Source of the DNA: Deltaproteobacteria bacterium
GTDB lineage: Bacteria; Bdellovibrionota; Bdellovibrionia; Bdellovibrionales; JAMPXM01
Assembly: GCA_017302795.1 (NCBI GenBank)
Contig: JAFLCB010000011.1
Location: 1-64,000, forward strand
Length of the DNA: 64,000 nucleotides
Direction: 5' to 3'
This document shows, piece after piece, positions 1-7,573 of the stretch. The notes under the pieces are model-generated. The model worked only from the letters and a program-made list of their open reading frames with translations. It ran no database searches and had not been told where the DNA came from. The position numbers were made by a program, and so were the translations under genes. The first letter of the stretch is position 1. Every line of letters begins with the position of its first letter.

Positions 1-145
1 CATCGGACTCTTCTTTCTTCATTTGAGTTTTTGTGTGGTAACAAAATTCTCGAACGAGAGAGTCCGTGACTCAATTCTTCAACAGACTTGAGTCCTGGTC
101 CTGTAAACGCTTTTCGTAACTAGCCCAGATCAAGCGAGCTGGCTG

Positions 146-949
146 ATGTCGAAGTTTGAGACAAAGGTAGAAAAGGAAATTCTTGTTATCGCCTGCCCAA
201 TGGCGATCGACAAAGTTGCTGCGCGAGAATTCTTCGATCTTTTTCAAGGTTGGATGATGAGGCCCGAAGAAACGGTTGTGATCGACTTCACAAGAACCCG
301 AAGTGTCGATCGACTTTTTTATCAAAACCTTATTCAGCTAAAGTCGATTCTAAAGACTAACTCCAAAAATCTCTTCTCGCTTCACATAACTCCTACCCTT
401 TTGAAAGAGATTAGGGCTGCTGGGATGGAGGCAGTGTTTTCCCCAATAGAAAAACTCGAACAAGCAGCGGCATCGGGAATTGTTCTGGATTTTATCCAGC
501 CGTTTCTTGCTGCAACAAAAAAGGTAATAGAAGTTCAATGTCATACGGCTGCCAGGCCGTCGGTGCCAAAAATCCGTGAGAAAGTTCCGGAAAATATCGT
601 AATTGTCGGGATGATAGAACTAGAATCGAGGGGATCTCGCGGTCGGTTTTTATTGTCAATGAATAGGGAAGCATTTTTCGAAGTTTACCAGAATATGCTA
701 GGTGATAAAATTGACTCTATCGGAAAAGAGGAGTCGGATGCTGTCGGGGAACTTGTTAATATCATTTACGGTCAGGCGAAAATCGACTTGAATAAACGTG
801 GTTTTGCCTTTGATAGAGCGTTCCCGACTGTCTTTTATGGCGACAGAATTTCAACCTGTCATTTCGCAATTGGAAAAGCTGTTGTACTCGCGTTTGCGAC
901 GCCAGCAGGTATTGTCGAAGTGGATATTGAATTTAGCAAAGCAGGCTAA
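146..949 (+). CDS. STAS-CheX fusion protein
   Basis: 267 aa, cytoplasmic, no signal peptide. Residues 1-100 look like a STAS domain (the anti-anti-sigma/MlaB fold). The C-terminal half (about 130-267) matches the CheC/CheX phosphatase family: the stretch DAVGELVNIIYGQAK carries the conserved E and N of the phosphatase helix, followed by the usual 'P-V-x-x-G' segment (FPTVFYG). CheX-type proteins dephosphorylate CheY-P, which fits the cheY gene 10 bases downstream. The single chain joining both domains is less common than stand-alone CheX. Ribosome binding at the ATG is weak (GCGAG region), so the exact start is not certain. Upstream bases 1-145 hold only short inverted repeats (68-74 with 88-94). 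Confidence 0.8.
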   Translation: MSKFETKVEKEILVIACPMAIDKVAAREFFDLFQGWMMRPEETVVIDFTRTRSVDRLFYQNLIQLKSILKTNSKNLFSLHITPTLLKEIRAAGMEAVFSPIEKLEQAAASGIVLDFIQPFLAATKKVIEVQCHTAARPSVPKIREKVPENIVIVGMIELESRGSRGRFLLSMNREAFFEVYQNMLGDKIDSIGKEESDAVGELVNIIYGQAKIDLNKRGFAFDRAFPTVFYGDRISTCHFAIGKAVVLAFATPAGIVEVDIEFSKAG

Positions 950-959
950 AGGAGTTCTC

Positions 960-1361
960 ATGTTTACAGCGAATACGAAAGTTTTAATCGTAGATGATAT
1001 GTCGACGATGCGAAAACTGGTTAAGCGAAGCGTTGGGCTTTTGGGCATGACCCAGCATGAAGAAGCGGCCGACGGGCAGATCGCATGGACGCTGCTAAAC
1101 GAAAAGAAAGACTTCGGTCTTATAATTTCGGACTGGAATATGCCAAATTGCACGGGTTTGGATTTTTTGAAAAGAGTCCGCGCTGATTCTCAATTTAAGA
1201 ATCTTCCGTTTGTTTTGCTAACCGCTGAGGGAGAAGCAGAACAAGTGAAAGAAGCTATTCTCGCCGGCGTTGATAGCTATGTCCTCAAGCCGTTCACCCA
1301 CGAGTCATTGACTACTAAACTCGAGCAAGCTTACAAAAAGCGGATTACTGGCGCAAAATGA
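960..1361 (+). CDS. cheY: CheY-like single-domain response regulator
   Basis: 133 aa, one receiver domain only. Seen: acidic pair D12-D13, phospho-acceptor D58 in ISDWNMP, the T of VLLTAE, and the K-P pair of VLKPF. The DWNMPxxxGLDFLK stretch is typical of chemotaxis CheY. The start is the ATG at 960 because AAGGAG lies 7 bases before it; a longer in-frame reading would run back into the STAS-CheX gene. The stop overlaps the next start (ATGA). The order CheX, CheY, HD-GYP suggests that CheY-P feeds a flagellar motor or a local c-di-GMP output and is reset by the CheX partner. Confidence 0.92.
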   Translation: MFTANTKVLIVDDMSTMRKLVKRSVGLLGMTQHEEAADGQIAWTLLNEKKDFGLIISDWNMPNCTGLDFLKRVRADSQFKNLPFVLLTAEGEAEQVKEAILAGVDSYVLKPFTHESLTTKLEQAYKKRITGAK

Positions 1362-2704
1362 CCTCATCGGAGTCGTTTGATTTTCTTTTGGTAGGTAAAC
1401 CAGAATCGCTCTCTTACTTCACTTCAGAGATGTATGAGGGACTGACGGTCAATACGATTTCGGAAGCGGAGACTTTGGAAAAGTATTTTGAGGTCGGGCA
1501 ATTTCCCGAGTCGCTTTTTGTGACCGTGCTTTCTGATCTTGGTCCCATGTCACTGATCGAAATCGCCCAAGCCTTTAGCTCGTATGTGCCTGGCGTTAAG
1601 CTGATCTGTGTTTTAAATGAATCGGATGGGTTGGATTTCAAATCGCTCAAGAAAAATGGCTTTGCTGATGTTTTTCTTTTTCCTATCGACAAAAAGTACG
1701 TGCAATCGACATTTCTGGCTCTGAAGTCCAAAAAAGGCGTCGGCGGCAAACACTACAAACCGGTAAAGCTCATTGATTTGAATCCGGGTGACGAGTTGCC
1801 TTTTAGTCTTTCGACCTATCTTCCAATGAACCAAAAGTACGTTCAGTTGACTGCGGCAGGTGGAATTTCTGAAAAGAAGTTTGAAATTCTGAAAGCAAAG
1901 GGGATCAACTCTCTTCTTGTCGATCAAGACGAAATTGAGAAGTTTTATTCGTACAGTGCGGCTCAGTTTTCTCGTTTGATGAACGGAGGAGACGGGTCGC
2001 TTTCGGAAACAGAGCGGCAGGAGCGAGCACAAGGTGCCGTGCGCGATTTGTTTCGTTCATTTTTGGACAAAAGCGATGATGCTACGGGTTTTGAGCAAGG
2101 TCGAGAGCTTTTGGAACAATCCAAAAAAATTGTTGAAAGCTACGTCATCCAAAAGACCGGCGTCGATTTGCAGGGAAAGTTTCGGGAGTTAAAAGGTGAG
2201 GGTTCCGACTTTTACTCACATGCACAAGTCGTCTCGACACTTGCAGCACTTCTAAGTATGGCGACGGGGATCGGTCAGCCAGAAGATCTGGCAATTGCAG
2301 GACTCTTTCACGATATTGGTCTCGACCGAGTGAGCGTTGACGTTTCGCTGTTCGAAATCAGCGAATTAAGCAACGAAGATCGCGCATACTACCTTCAGCA
2401 CCCGAAGACCTCGGTGCTGAGGTTGAAAGACAAGCGAGTGACGCTCATGCCGAAAATCGTTGAAATCATTGAACGGCACCACGAGAGAATCGACGGTAAA
2501 GGGTTTCCTGATTCCCTTCCAGCACACAAGGTTTCAGCGGAGGCACAACTGCTTGGCTATGCCGATGCTTACGAATACTTGTCGCGGCGTGTTCCGGGGC
2601 GGAAAATCAAAACCTCGTTGGAGATTCATGGTGAAATCGCTGAACGTCTGAGCCTCTCTCCGGAACTTCTTGGAAAGGTCCACACTTTTCTTTCAAACGT
2701 ATAA
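1358..2704 (+). CDS. HD-GYP-type domain protein
   Basis: 448 aa. The N-terminal ~125 residues have a receiver-like alternation but no clear phospho-aspartate pocket, so this may be a degenerate receiver. The C-terminal domain (about 285-448) is HD-GYP-like: HDIG in the metal-binding helix, then HHERIDGKGFP in place of the usual HHExxDGxGYP. HD-GYP proteins hydrolyse cyclic di-GMP or related dinucleotides. The GYP triad is GFP here, a conservative change, so activity is possible but not assured. It overlaps cheY by 4 bases (ATGA), so it is translationally coupled to the chemotaxis-like regulator. Confidence 0.85.
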   Translation: MTSSESFDFLLVGKPESLSYFTSEMYEGLTVNTISEAETLEKYFEVGQFPESLFVTVLSDLGPMSLIEIAQAFSSYVPGVKLICVLNESDGLDFKSLKKNGFADVFLFPIDKKYVQSTFLALKSKKGVGGKHYKPVKLIDLNPGDELPFSLSTYLPMNQKYVQLTAAGGISEKKFEILKAKGINSLLVDQDEIEKFYSYSAAQFSRLMNGGDGSLSETERQERAQGAVRDLFRSFLDKSDDATGFEQGRELLEQSKKIVESYVIQKTGVDLQGKFRELKGEGSDFYSHAQVVSTLAALLSMATGIGQPEDLAIAGLFHDIGLDRVSVDVSLFEISELSNEDRAYYLQHPKTSVLRLKDKRVTLMPKIVEIIERHHERIDGKGFPDSLPAHKVSAEAQLLGYADAYEYLSRRVPGRKIKTSLEIHGEIAERLSLSPELLGKVHTFLSNV

Positions 2705-2879
2705 ACTTGAGAAGTTTAAGAAGCTATTCAAAACATCAAATTTTCATGTGCTCGCGCACCGTTTCGGATCGAGAATCTTAAATAATTGTCAAACGTGTGT
2801 TCCACACTCGAGATTTCAGAAAAGCACGTCGAAGAAGTATTTGCCGATTCCGCACAACAAAGTCTCATGGGGGGGATGG

Positions 2880-3176
2880 ATGTCTGACCGCACCGAAAGA
2901 GCGAAGCGAAATGTTGAGGATCGTTTGTTCCTCCATGAGTTAGCAACGCCAATTGCCCTGTTGAAGTATTCAATTTCGAAGCTTGAATCCGAAATTAAGC
3001 TTCATCGCATTGAAGGAACGGACCCTCTTAAGGTCGAACTAGCGATCTCACGGTCTAAAGATGCATTGGCAAGAATGGAGCTCATTCACGGAAGTTATAA
3101 GCTGGTTGTTTATGATCGCGAGATCGAGGACGGTGGGGACCCTCTAGAATCGAGTAGGAATAGAAGATCTTCGTAG
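2880..3176 (+). CDS. Small DHp/HisKA-like protein without kinase domain
   Basis: 98 aa. The segment LFLHELATPIALLKYSISKL closely resembles the H-box of histidine kinases (H-E-L-x-T-P), followed by a second helix (about residues 55-75). There is no ATPase domain (no N, G1 or G2 boxes) before the stop or in the next 150 bases. It may act as a histidine phosphotransfer or dimerisation partner for the adjacent CheY. The ATG at 2880 is chosen because a G-rich ribosome site (GGGGGG) lies just upstream; the reading frame is open further up, into the HD-GYP gene. The 175 bases before it contain nothing I recognise. The function is inferred from the motif alone. Confidence 0.65.
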   Translation: MSDRTERAKRNVEDRLFLHELATPIALLKYSISKLESEIKLHRIEGTDPLKVELAISRSKDALARMELIHGSYKLVVYDREIEDGGDPLESSRNRRSS

Positions 3177-3210
3177 CTCAAAAGTTGCGAATTTTGAGCT
3201 TTCCTTGTTA
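3175..3210 (+). terminator. Rho-independent terminator after signalling cluster
   Basis: Stem 3175-3183 (AGCTCAAAA) pairs with 3192-3200 (TTTTGAGCT), followed by the T-rich TTCCTTGTT. The stem begins inside the stop codon of the preceding gene. Confidence 0.6.
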
Positions 3211-3324
3211 CGGTGTGTAGAACACAGGCAGAAGGCGATAGCCGGATAAATTCCCTTGGGAAAAGTCGTTCGATCAAAACGATCCCATCGACAGCGGATC
3301 GCTCAGCATGCGCCCTAACTTATT

Positions 3325-4242
3325 CTAAAAGCTCAACTGAATATCAAGTCCGACGGTTTCGATTGGCGTTAAGGTCGAGTCATCTTCGGACTTTGAATTC
3401 GCATACCGAATCCCAGTCGAAATTTTTCTGGTCCAAGCGTAGTCGGCTGCAATGCTTGCAGTGAATGTTTTGTCTTCGGTAATTGCGGCCTGTTTGCGGA
3501 TCGCGCCAATTCGTGCACTCCATTTTTTTGCGCTAATTGAGATTCCGATTCCATCCTCTTGGCCAGGCCAAGAGACTGCAGTTGATATTGCGGTCTCCGG
3601 AATAAAAACTGGTGCGAGTGGGCGGCTAAGATCCTGGAATTCGTTAGCGAGCTCAGCACGTTCGGTATGCAGCCTTATCGTCCAGGGAGACAACAAATAG
3701 AAGGCAGCTTCTAGCCGGTAGGTTTGCGCTCTCAATAAAACTTGGTTAGAAGTGAAAATAAGGTTTGGTGAATTGGCAAATTCAAATTCAGCCCCGCGAT
3801 ATTCAAACGCCACCTCCACACCAGGATTATCAAACCCAAAGACTGAGGTCGGCATCGCGGTCAGACGAATCCGACCTTCGCGGACCGTGTACTGGGAATC
3901 AACGCCGAAGGCGTCGGCTCCAAGGTCGATGCTATAATCCGCCAGCGGATCGGTTCCGAAAGTTCCCGAGAGTCCTAGCGTCTTTGTTTCCAGACCGTCG
4001 GTAAGTTCAATAGCGCGATCGCCTGATACTTCAACCCAATAGTTCTTTGGCAACATAAGCCGTATGGCAATTGCTCCTGATCTGGTATCACCGGACGACC
4101 GACTGCCCGACAGGCTGACTGTCGAAGGGAGGCGATAGTCAACGTCCGCTTCCTTAGAAGTAGGATCTGAAGCGAATACGTCGCTCGTCGCGCAGACAGC
4201 GGCAATCAGAAAGATTGCGGGAAAAGCCGAAAATTTTCTCAA
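3325..4242 (-). CDS. Outer-membrane beta-barrel-like protein, last gene of ECF operon
   Basis: 305 aa from the TTG at 4242. An N-terminal signal sequence (FSAFPAIFLIAAVCATSDVFA, then SDP) is followed by alternating polar/hydrophobic strands, and the chain ends ...LDIQLSF. A C-terminal Phe is typical of barrels inserted by BAM. The start is set at TTG 4242 because TTGA overlaps the upstream stop by 4 bases, like every other junction in this block, and because it leaves a compact signal peptide; an ATG at 4308 would add 22 residues overlapping the upstream gene. No named family is recognised. By position it is probably a target or effector of the sigma factor at 5277-5942. Confidence 0.7.
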   Translation of the reverse strand: MRKFSAFPAIFLIAAVCATSDVFASDPTSKEADVDYRLPSTVSLSGSRSSGDTRSGAIAIRLMLPKNYWVEVSGDRAIELTDGLETKTLGLSGTFGTDPLADYSIDLGADAFGVDSQYTVREGRIRLTAMPTSVFGFDNPGVEVAFEYRGAEFEFANSPNLIFTSNQVLLRAQTYRLEAAFYLLSPWTIRLHTERAELANEFQDLSRPLAPVFIPETAISTAVSWPGQEDGIGISISAKKWSARIGAIRKQAAITEDKTFTASIAADYAWTRKISTGIRYANSKSEDDSTLTPIETVGLDIQLSF

Positions 4243-4718
4243 TTTCCTCGTCGCCGACGAATCGCACGTCGCAATCGATCTTTTTGTGCGGGGCTCATTT
4301 GTCGCCATCGTTCAAACTTCGTGCGCAGCCGCGCTTTCTGTTCCGGTGTTAGGGATTGATATTTGCGCCATCGTGCCTTGATTCGATCTTTTTGACTAGC
4401 ATCTATATTTCGCCATCGTTTCAAAGATTCTCGAATCTCTGCCCGACGTTCGGGAGGTAGGTCCCGAAGCCTGGCCGAAACTTCTCGAAGTTGTTTTCGT
4501 TCTTCGGGAGTCAATGCCTTCAAGGCTTGGTAGCGTTCTAGTAGGTTCTTTTTTTCCTCTGGTGATAATGCTTCGAAGCGTCGTCGGGCATCTTGAAGAG
4601 AGGAATCAGTTTCCTGGGCATTTGCAGTTCTGGGCGCCATGACAGGGCTAAGCATTGCGCCGACAGAACCCAAGACTGTGAATTTTAAAAAAGTGCGGCG
4701 ACTGATCGTGTTTTTCAT
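4239..4718 (-). CDS. Tat-exported DUF3106-like protein
   Basis: 159 aa. The N-terminus carries a twin-arginine signal (SRRTFLKF, hydrophobic stretch, then ANAQ), so it should be exported folded through Tat. The mature part is a run of Arg/Lys-rich helical repeats of the form LTPEERKxLRxR...W/Y, about 24 residues each, resembling DUF3106 and distantly the CpxP/Spy periplasmic stress proteins. DUF3106 genes are often found beside ECF sigma factors in proteobacteria, as here. It overlaps both neighbours by 4 bases. It may be a periplasmic sensor or chaperone feeding the anti-sigma-like protein; this is inference. Confidence 0.75.
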   Translation of the reverse strand: MKNTISRRTFLKFTVLGSVGAMLSPVMAPRTANAQETDSSLQDARRRFEALSPEEKKNLLERYQALKALTPEERKQLREVSARLRDLPPERRAEIRESLKRWRNIDASQKDRIKARWRKYQSLTPEQKARLRTKFERWRQMSPAQKDRLRRAIRRRRGN

Positions 4719-4897
4719 TTTGACTCCGATGGATCTTCAACTTCGGCTGCCTGCTGATCATTGTCGGCTTCGTGAAGCTCGAGGTTCTCGAGCAGGTCTG
4801 GGTTCAGCGCGAGCTCGCGGGCATCAGAAGAATTTTCGATAACCAGCAAGGCGTCAAACATCCTCAAAAAATCATTGCTCACTTTTTCATCGCTCAT
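4715..4897 (-). CDS. Small acidic protein in ECF operon
   Basis: 60 aa, strongly acidic C-terminal half, no signal peptide or membrane segment. No family recognised. It is believable because its start and stop both overlap neighbouring genes by 4 bases (ATGA), so it sits exactly in the translational chain. Both this protein and the C-terminal tail of the preceding membrane protein are rich in Leu-Asp/Glu clusters, so the two may interact. Function unknown. Confidence 0.6.
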   Translation of the reverse strand: MSDEKVSNDFLRMFDALLVIENSSDARELALNPDLLENLELHEADNDQQAAEVEDPSESK

Positions 4898-5280
4898 GAT
4901 TCTGATCCTCCGCGATCTAGATCTTCATCCGAAATCAACTCAAGTATGTCCAGGTCTTCAAGAAGATCGAGGTCTGCGACCAAACTAAATTCCTCGACAC
5001 TGAGTTTTTGAAAATCAATATCCAGTTCGCCACTTTGGTCAGCCAGTGTTTTATTATCAACTTTTGACTCGTTTCTAGATACCAACCAGACAGCAGTGAT
5101 GGCTGCGATTCCACTGGCCCAACCAGCCGTCAATGTCACGTCCCGCCAGCTATTGAAGAAAGCGGAAAATAGACTGCGTCGGTCGGCTTCAGCGAGATTT
5201 TCGATTTCTCGGTCCGCTGATTTTTCGACGCGAGCTTTGTAAGATTCATTTGGCTGATCTTCAAACCAGGCGGCACTCAT
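4894..5280 (-). CDS. Single-pass membrane protein, candidate anti-sigma factor
   Basis: 128 aa: a cytoplasmic N-terminal region of about 50 residues, one membrane helix (about 52-67, TAGWASGIAAITAVWLV), and an acidic C-terminal tail rich in Leu-Asp. It directly follows the ECF sigma gene with a 4-base overlap, the usual place for an anti-sigma factor. It has no zinc-binding HxxxCxxC motif. In many proteobacteria a DUF3619-type membrane protein holds this place between sigma factor and DUF3106 gene; I cannot confirm homology by eye. The anti-sigma role is inferred from position and topology. Confidence 0.6.
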   Translation of the reverse strand: MSAAWFEDQPNESYKARVEKSADREIENLAEADRRSLFSAFFNSWRDVTLTAGWASGIAAITAVWLVSRNESKVDNKTLADQSGELDIDFQKLSVEEFSLVADLDLLEDLDILELISDEDLDRGGSES

Positions 5281-5942
5281 GCGTCACCTCGCGGTTGAAG
5301 TAGGCCTTCCAGATTTTTTCTTCCGCGATGAATATGTGTTTTGACTGCGGGTAAGGTGAGTTCCATCGCTCGGGCGATTTCTTCGTAGCTAAGCTCTTCA
5401 ATTAAAAGCAAAGAGAGCGCAGTGCGCTGCGCTGCAGGCAGCGAGTCGAGATGTGTCTTGAAGTTCTTGGAGCTGTCTTTTTTTAGCAGCGATTGAATCG
5501 CGGTGCCCTCGTCTGTCGCAACACTTGAAATCCTTCTCGCTTCGGTTTCTATTTCCGTTTCATTGTCGCTATCGATTTGGACGAAAGATTTTCGACTTCT
5601 CAAAACGTTAAGGCACGTATTTCGCGAAAGTGTTAAGAGCCAAGGTCTTAGCTGATTTCTGGCTTCGTATTTCCGGGCATTCTGTATGACTTTCATCCAA
5701 ACATCCTGTGAAATATCTTCGGCTAAACTTCTATCGGCTAGGAGCCGCGAGCAGTAACCAAGTATCAGTCCCCCGTGCCGCTCAAACAGAATTCGGAATG
5801 CGGCTTTTGCGTCTTCTGATCTTTCCTTTCCAGCTTCCGATCCTCCAGCGAGTTTCTTCATCAAAACATCGTCAGCCGGGATGGAAAGATCTTTTTCTTT
5901 TTTGCTGTTTCCCGGTTGCTCGCTCAAAGCTGCACGCTTCAC
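5277..5942 (-). CDS. ECF-family RNA polymerase sigma factor
   Basis: 221 aa. Region 2 (about 45-115) has FRILFERHGGLILGYCSRLL, ADRSLAEDISQDVWMKV and RPWLLTLSRNTCLNVLR; region 4 (about 165-215) has SLPAAQRTALSLLLIEELSYEEIA and a helix-turn-helix ending VKTHIHRGRKNL. It lacks sigma regions 1 and 3, as expected of ECF factors. The start is a GTG at 5942, 8 bases after the upstream lipoprotein stop; the GTG itself overlaps the stop of a three-codon ATG AGA AAG TGA, which may matter for translational control. It should direct RNA polymerase to envelope-stress-type promoters, probably including its own operon. Confidence 0.9.
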   Translation of the reverse strand: MKRAALSEQPGNSKKEKDLSIPADDVLMKKLAGGSEAGKERSEDAKAAFRILFERHGGLILGYCSRLLADRSLAEDISQDVWMKVIQNARKYEARNQLRPWLLTLSRNTCLNVLRSRKSFVQIDSDNETEIETEARRISSVATDEGTAIQSLLKKDSSKNFKTHLDSLPAAQRTALSLLLIEELSYEEIARAMELTLPAVKTHIHRGRKNLEGLLQPRGDA

Positions 5943-5950
5943 TTTCTCAT

Positions 5951-6853
5951 TTATTCACAGTAGCCAAGTGAAAGTGTGCGATTTGAACCGTCTTTTGACA
6001 ACTGTGCACTGCCGCAACCATTGAACGTAACCGATCCCGAACCAGTTACGCTGCCGGTATAGGTAGCATTTAATTGCCCCGAGATTGGGTGGCAGCAGCT
6101 TGAGTTCCATACCAATGGCTGTCCAGCCGCAACTGAATACACAGCTGTGAACTGCGCGCGATTGTGATTGATCTCGATAGCGCCAGCGGAAACCGTTCTG
6201 CTAGATCGGTCCAAAGTCCCGGTTAAATCGACGGGCGTTGTTGTTCGAGCCGATACATCAAAAAGAGTTCGACCATTTCTTGTCCCGATCTTATGCTTCC
6301 CAAGAACTTCAATTTGCCACGCTGATGCGCCAGTGCGCTCGAGACGTCCGCCACCGCCAATTTGAGTGCCGCGGTAATCAGTACGAAGGGTAGATGTTGT
6401 TTGAATCGCACCACCGCGCGGGCCGGAAATAGAATGGTCATACGTTCGAACGACGTTGTCGCCAATATCCAATGCGCAGCCGTTGTCGGAATAGGTCAAC
6501 GTTACCGAGCCGTTTAGAGTAAAGGCCGACCCAATCGAACAGTTAGTGTAGCTAATCGATTTCACACCGACTGAACAAGATTGCGCAAAGGCACGACCAC
6601 AATTTGCAGCATTGGCGGATGAGAACAGCAATGATTCGGCAATAGCGTACTTAGAGGCCGAGGATCTTGTTTGAAGAGCAAAGGTTCCGCCTGCAGCATC
6701 GTCCGCCTGGCCTTGAACCATCGTAACGGCTGACTCGAGTGCGTCGGTTTGGGCGTCGCTTGAATAAGTGTCGCTAGCTTCTTCTTCTTGGCGACAGCCG
6801 AGAAGGGAGGCACCGACAGCGAATGAAAGAGTGAGTACTGTTAGTTGTTTCAT
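5951..6853 (-). CDS. Lipoprotein upstream of ECF sigma factor
   Basis: 300 aa. The start at 6853 has GAGGA 6 bases upstream, and MKQLTVLTLSFAVGASLLGC gives a clean lipobox (LLGC), so the protein is acylated and anchored in the envelope. The mature part is rich in Gly, Ser and Thr with several Cys (CGRAF, QSCSVG, CSIGS, CALD, CCHP, CGSAQ), suggesting disulfides in a beta-rich fold. No named family recognised. It ends 8 bases before the sigma gene, so the two are probably co-transcribed. Confidence 0.75.
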   Translation of the reverse strand: MKQLTVLTLSFAVGASLLGCRQEEEASDTYSSDAQTDALESAVTMVQGQADDAAGGTFALQTRSSASKYAIAESLLFSSANAANCGRAFAQSCSVGVKSISYTNCSIGSAFTLNGSVTLTYSDNGCALDIGDNVVRTYDHSISGPRGGAIQTTSTLRTDYRGTQIGGGGRLERTGASAWQIEVLGKHKIGTRNGRTLFDVSARTTTPVDLTGTLDRSSRTVSAGAIEINHNRAQFTAVYSVAAGQPLVWNSSCCHPISGQLNATYTGSVTGSGSVTFNGCGSAQLSKDGSNRTLSLGYCE

Positions 6854-6887
6854 TTTGTTCCTCCGAAAATATTTTGGGTTTTTAGTT

Positions 6888-7298
6888 TTATTGGTCAGCG
6901 CTTGAGTCATCAGCTGGTACGCTTGGCGGCGGCTCAACAGGTGTCGTCACATTTCCATCGTCTTTTGTTTTGTCATTGTGTTTCAGGCGATTGATCTGTT
7001 TGCTTCGCGCGTCCTGCATTTGCTCAAGAACAATCGCTTCCTTCTGGCCGATCTCACCGTCGTTATTTTCAAATCGCTTTTCGGTGCGACGGATCGCACG
7101 TTTAGATTGTTGCAGGCGGTGTTTTTCACCAGCCGCGAGCTGATCTGTTTGCGCGCCCTGATGAACACGTGCATTTTGGCGTGCTTGACGTCGATCGTGG
7201 CGCTCGCGAGCTTCTGAAGATGAGCCCACGACGAGAGACATCGCCAGAGTGAGTCCAGTTACGACGATCAGGATTATTTTGTTTTCTTTGGTTTTCAT
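6888..7298 (-). CDS. Exported EF-hand-like Arg/Gln-rich protein
   Basis: 136 aa: signal peptide (IILIVVTGLTLAMSLVVGSS, then SEA) and a basic helical domain with the pattern RQxRQNARVxQG...QLxxGEK...RAIRRxEK...NNDGEIGxKE...QMQDARSKQI. This resembles a proteobacterial secreted family with one EF-hand-like loop; NNDGEIG would be the acidic loop. The C-terminus is a Pro/Asp tail. GGAG lies 8 bases before the ATG. It is the first gene of the block leading into the ECF sigma operon (34 bases to the next gene). Confidence 0.7.
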   Translation of the reverse strand: MKTKENKIILIVVTGLTLAMSLVVGSSSEARERHDRRQARQNARVHQGAQTDQLAAGEKHRLQQSKRAIRRTEKRFENNDGEIGQKEAIVLEQMQDARSKQINRLKHNDKTKDDGNVTTPVEPPPSVPADDSSADQ

Positions 7299-7348
7299 TT
7301 TCAGTCTCCAATGTGGTGCGCCGATAAATTGCGCTGTTACATAGGAAA

Positions 7349-7373
7349 CACGTCAGGAAGATGAAAAGTTTCA
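7349..7373 (-). promoter_or_regulatory. Candidate ECF-type promoter
   Basis: On the minus strand, TGAAAC (7373-7368) is followed 15 bases later by CGTG (7352-7349), similar to the GAAC/CGT layout of ECF promoters. It lies about 50 bases before the ATG at 7298, the first gene of the block containing an ECF sigma factor. Weak evidence by itself. Confidence 0.25.
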
Positions 7374-7380
7374 AACCTCA

Positions 7381-7410
7381 AAAAAAAGGCGTCTCGGCTT
7401 GAGACGCTAC
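7381..7410 (-). terminator. Rho-independent terminator
   Basis: On the minus strand GCGTCTC, loop AAGCC, GAGACGC and then a run of T (plus-strand A run 7379-7387). It would stop transcripts leaving the gene at 7623-8801 before they reach 7298. Confidence 0.7.
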
Positions 7411-7413
7411 TAA

Positions 7414-7473
7414 TGTCGCTGCGGCCTCCGGCCTACACTGCTTTCCGTGCAGTGGCGCGGAAAGATTACGGGA
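7414..7473 (+). repeat. Two-hairpin intergenic repeat, copy A
   Basis: Hairpin 1 is GGCC-TCC-GGCC (7423-7433). Hairpin 2 is CTTTCCG (7441-7447), loop TGCAGTGGCG, CGGAAAG (7458-7464). A 32-base core (7436-7467) recurs exactly, inverted, at 26187-26218. Not coding by any sign. Confidence 0.75.
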
Positions 7474-7474
7474 A

Positions 7475-7573
7475 TGTCGCTGCGGCCTCCGGCCTACGTC
7501 TCGGGCGAGCCTCGCTCCTTCGAAGCTCTCGCCCTCGTTCCGTGCAGTGGCGCGGAAAGATTAGGGGAATGTC
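7475..7573 (+). repeat. Two-hairpin intergenic repeat, copy B with insertion
   Basis: Begins and ends like copy A (TGTCGCTGCGGCCTCCGGCC ... CCGTGCAGTGGCGCGGAAAG) but has about 35 extra bases between the hairpins. The extra part is itself palindromic (GGGCGAG ... CTCGCCC, 7503-7534). It lies in tandem with copy A. Confidence 0.7.
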
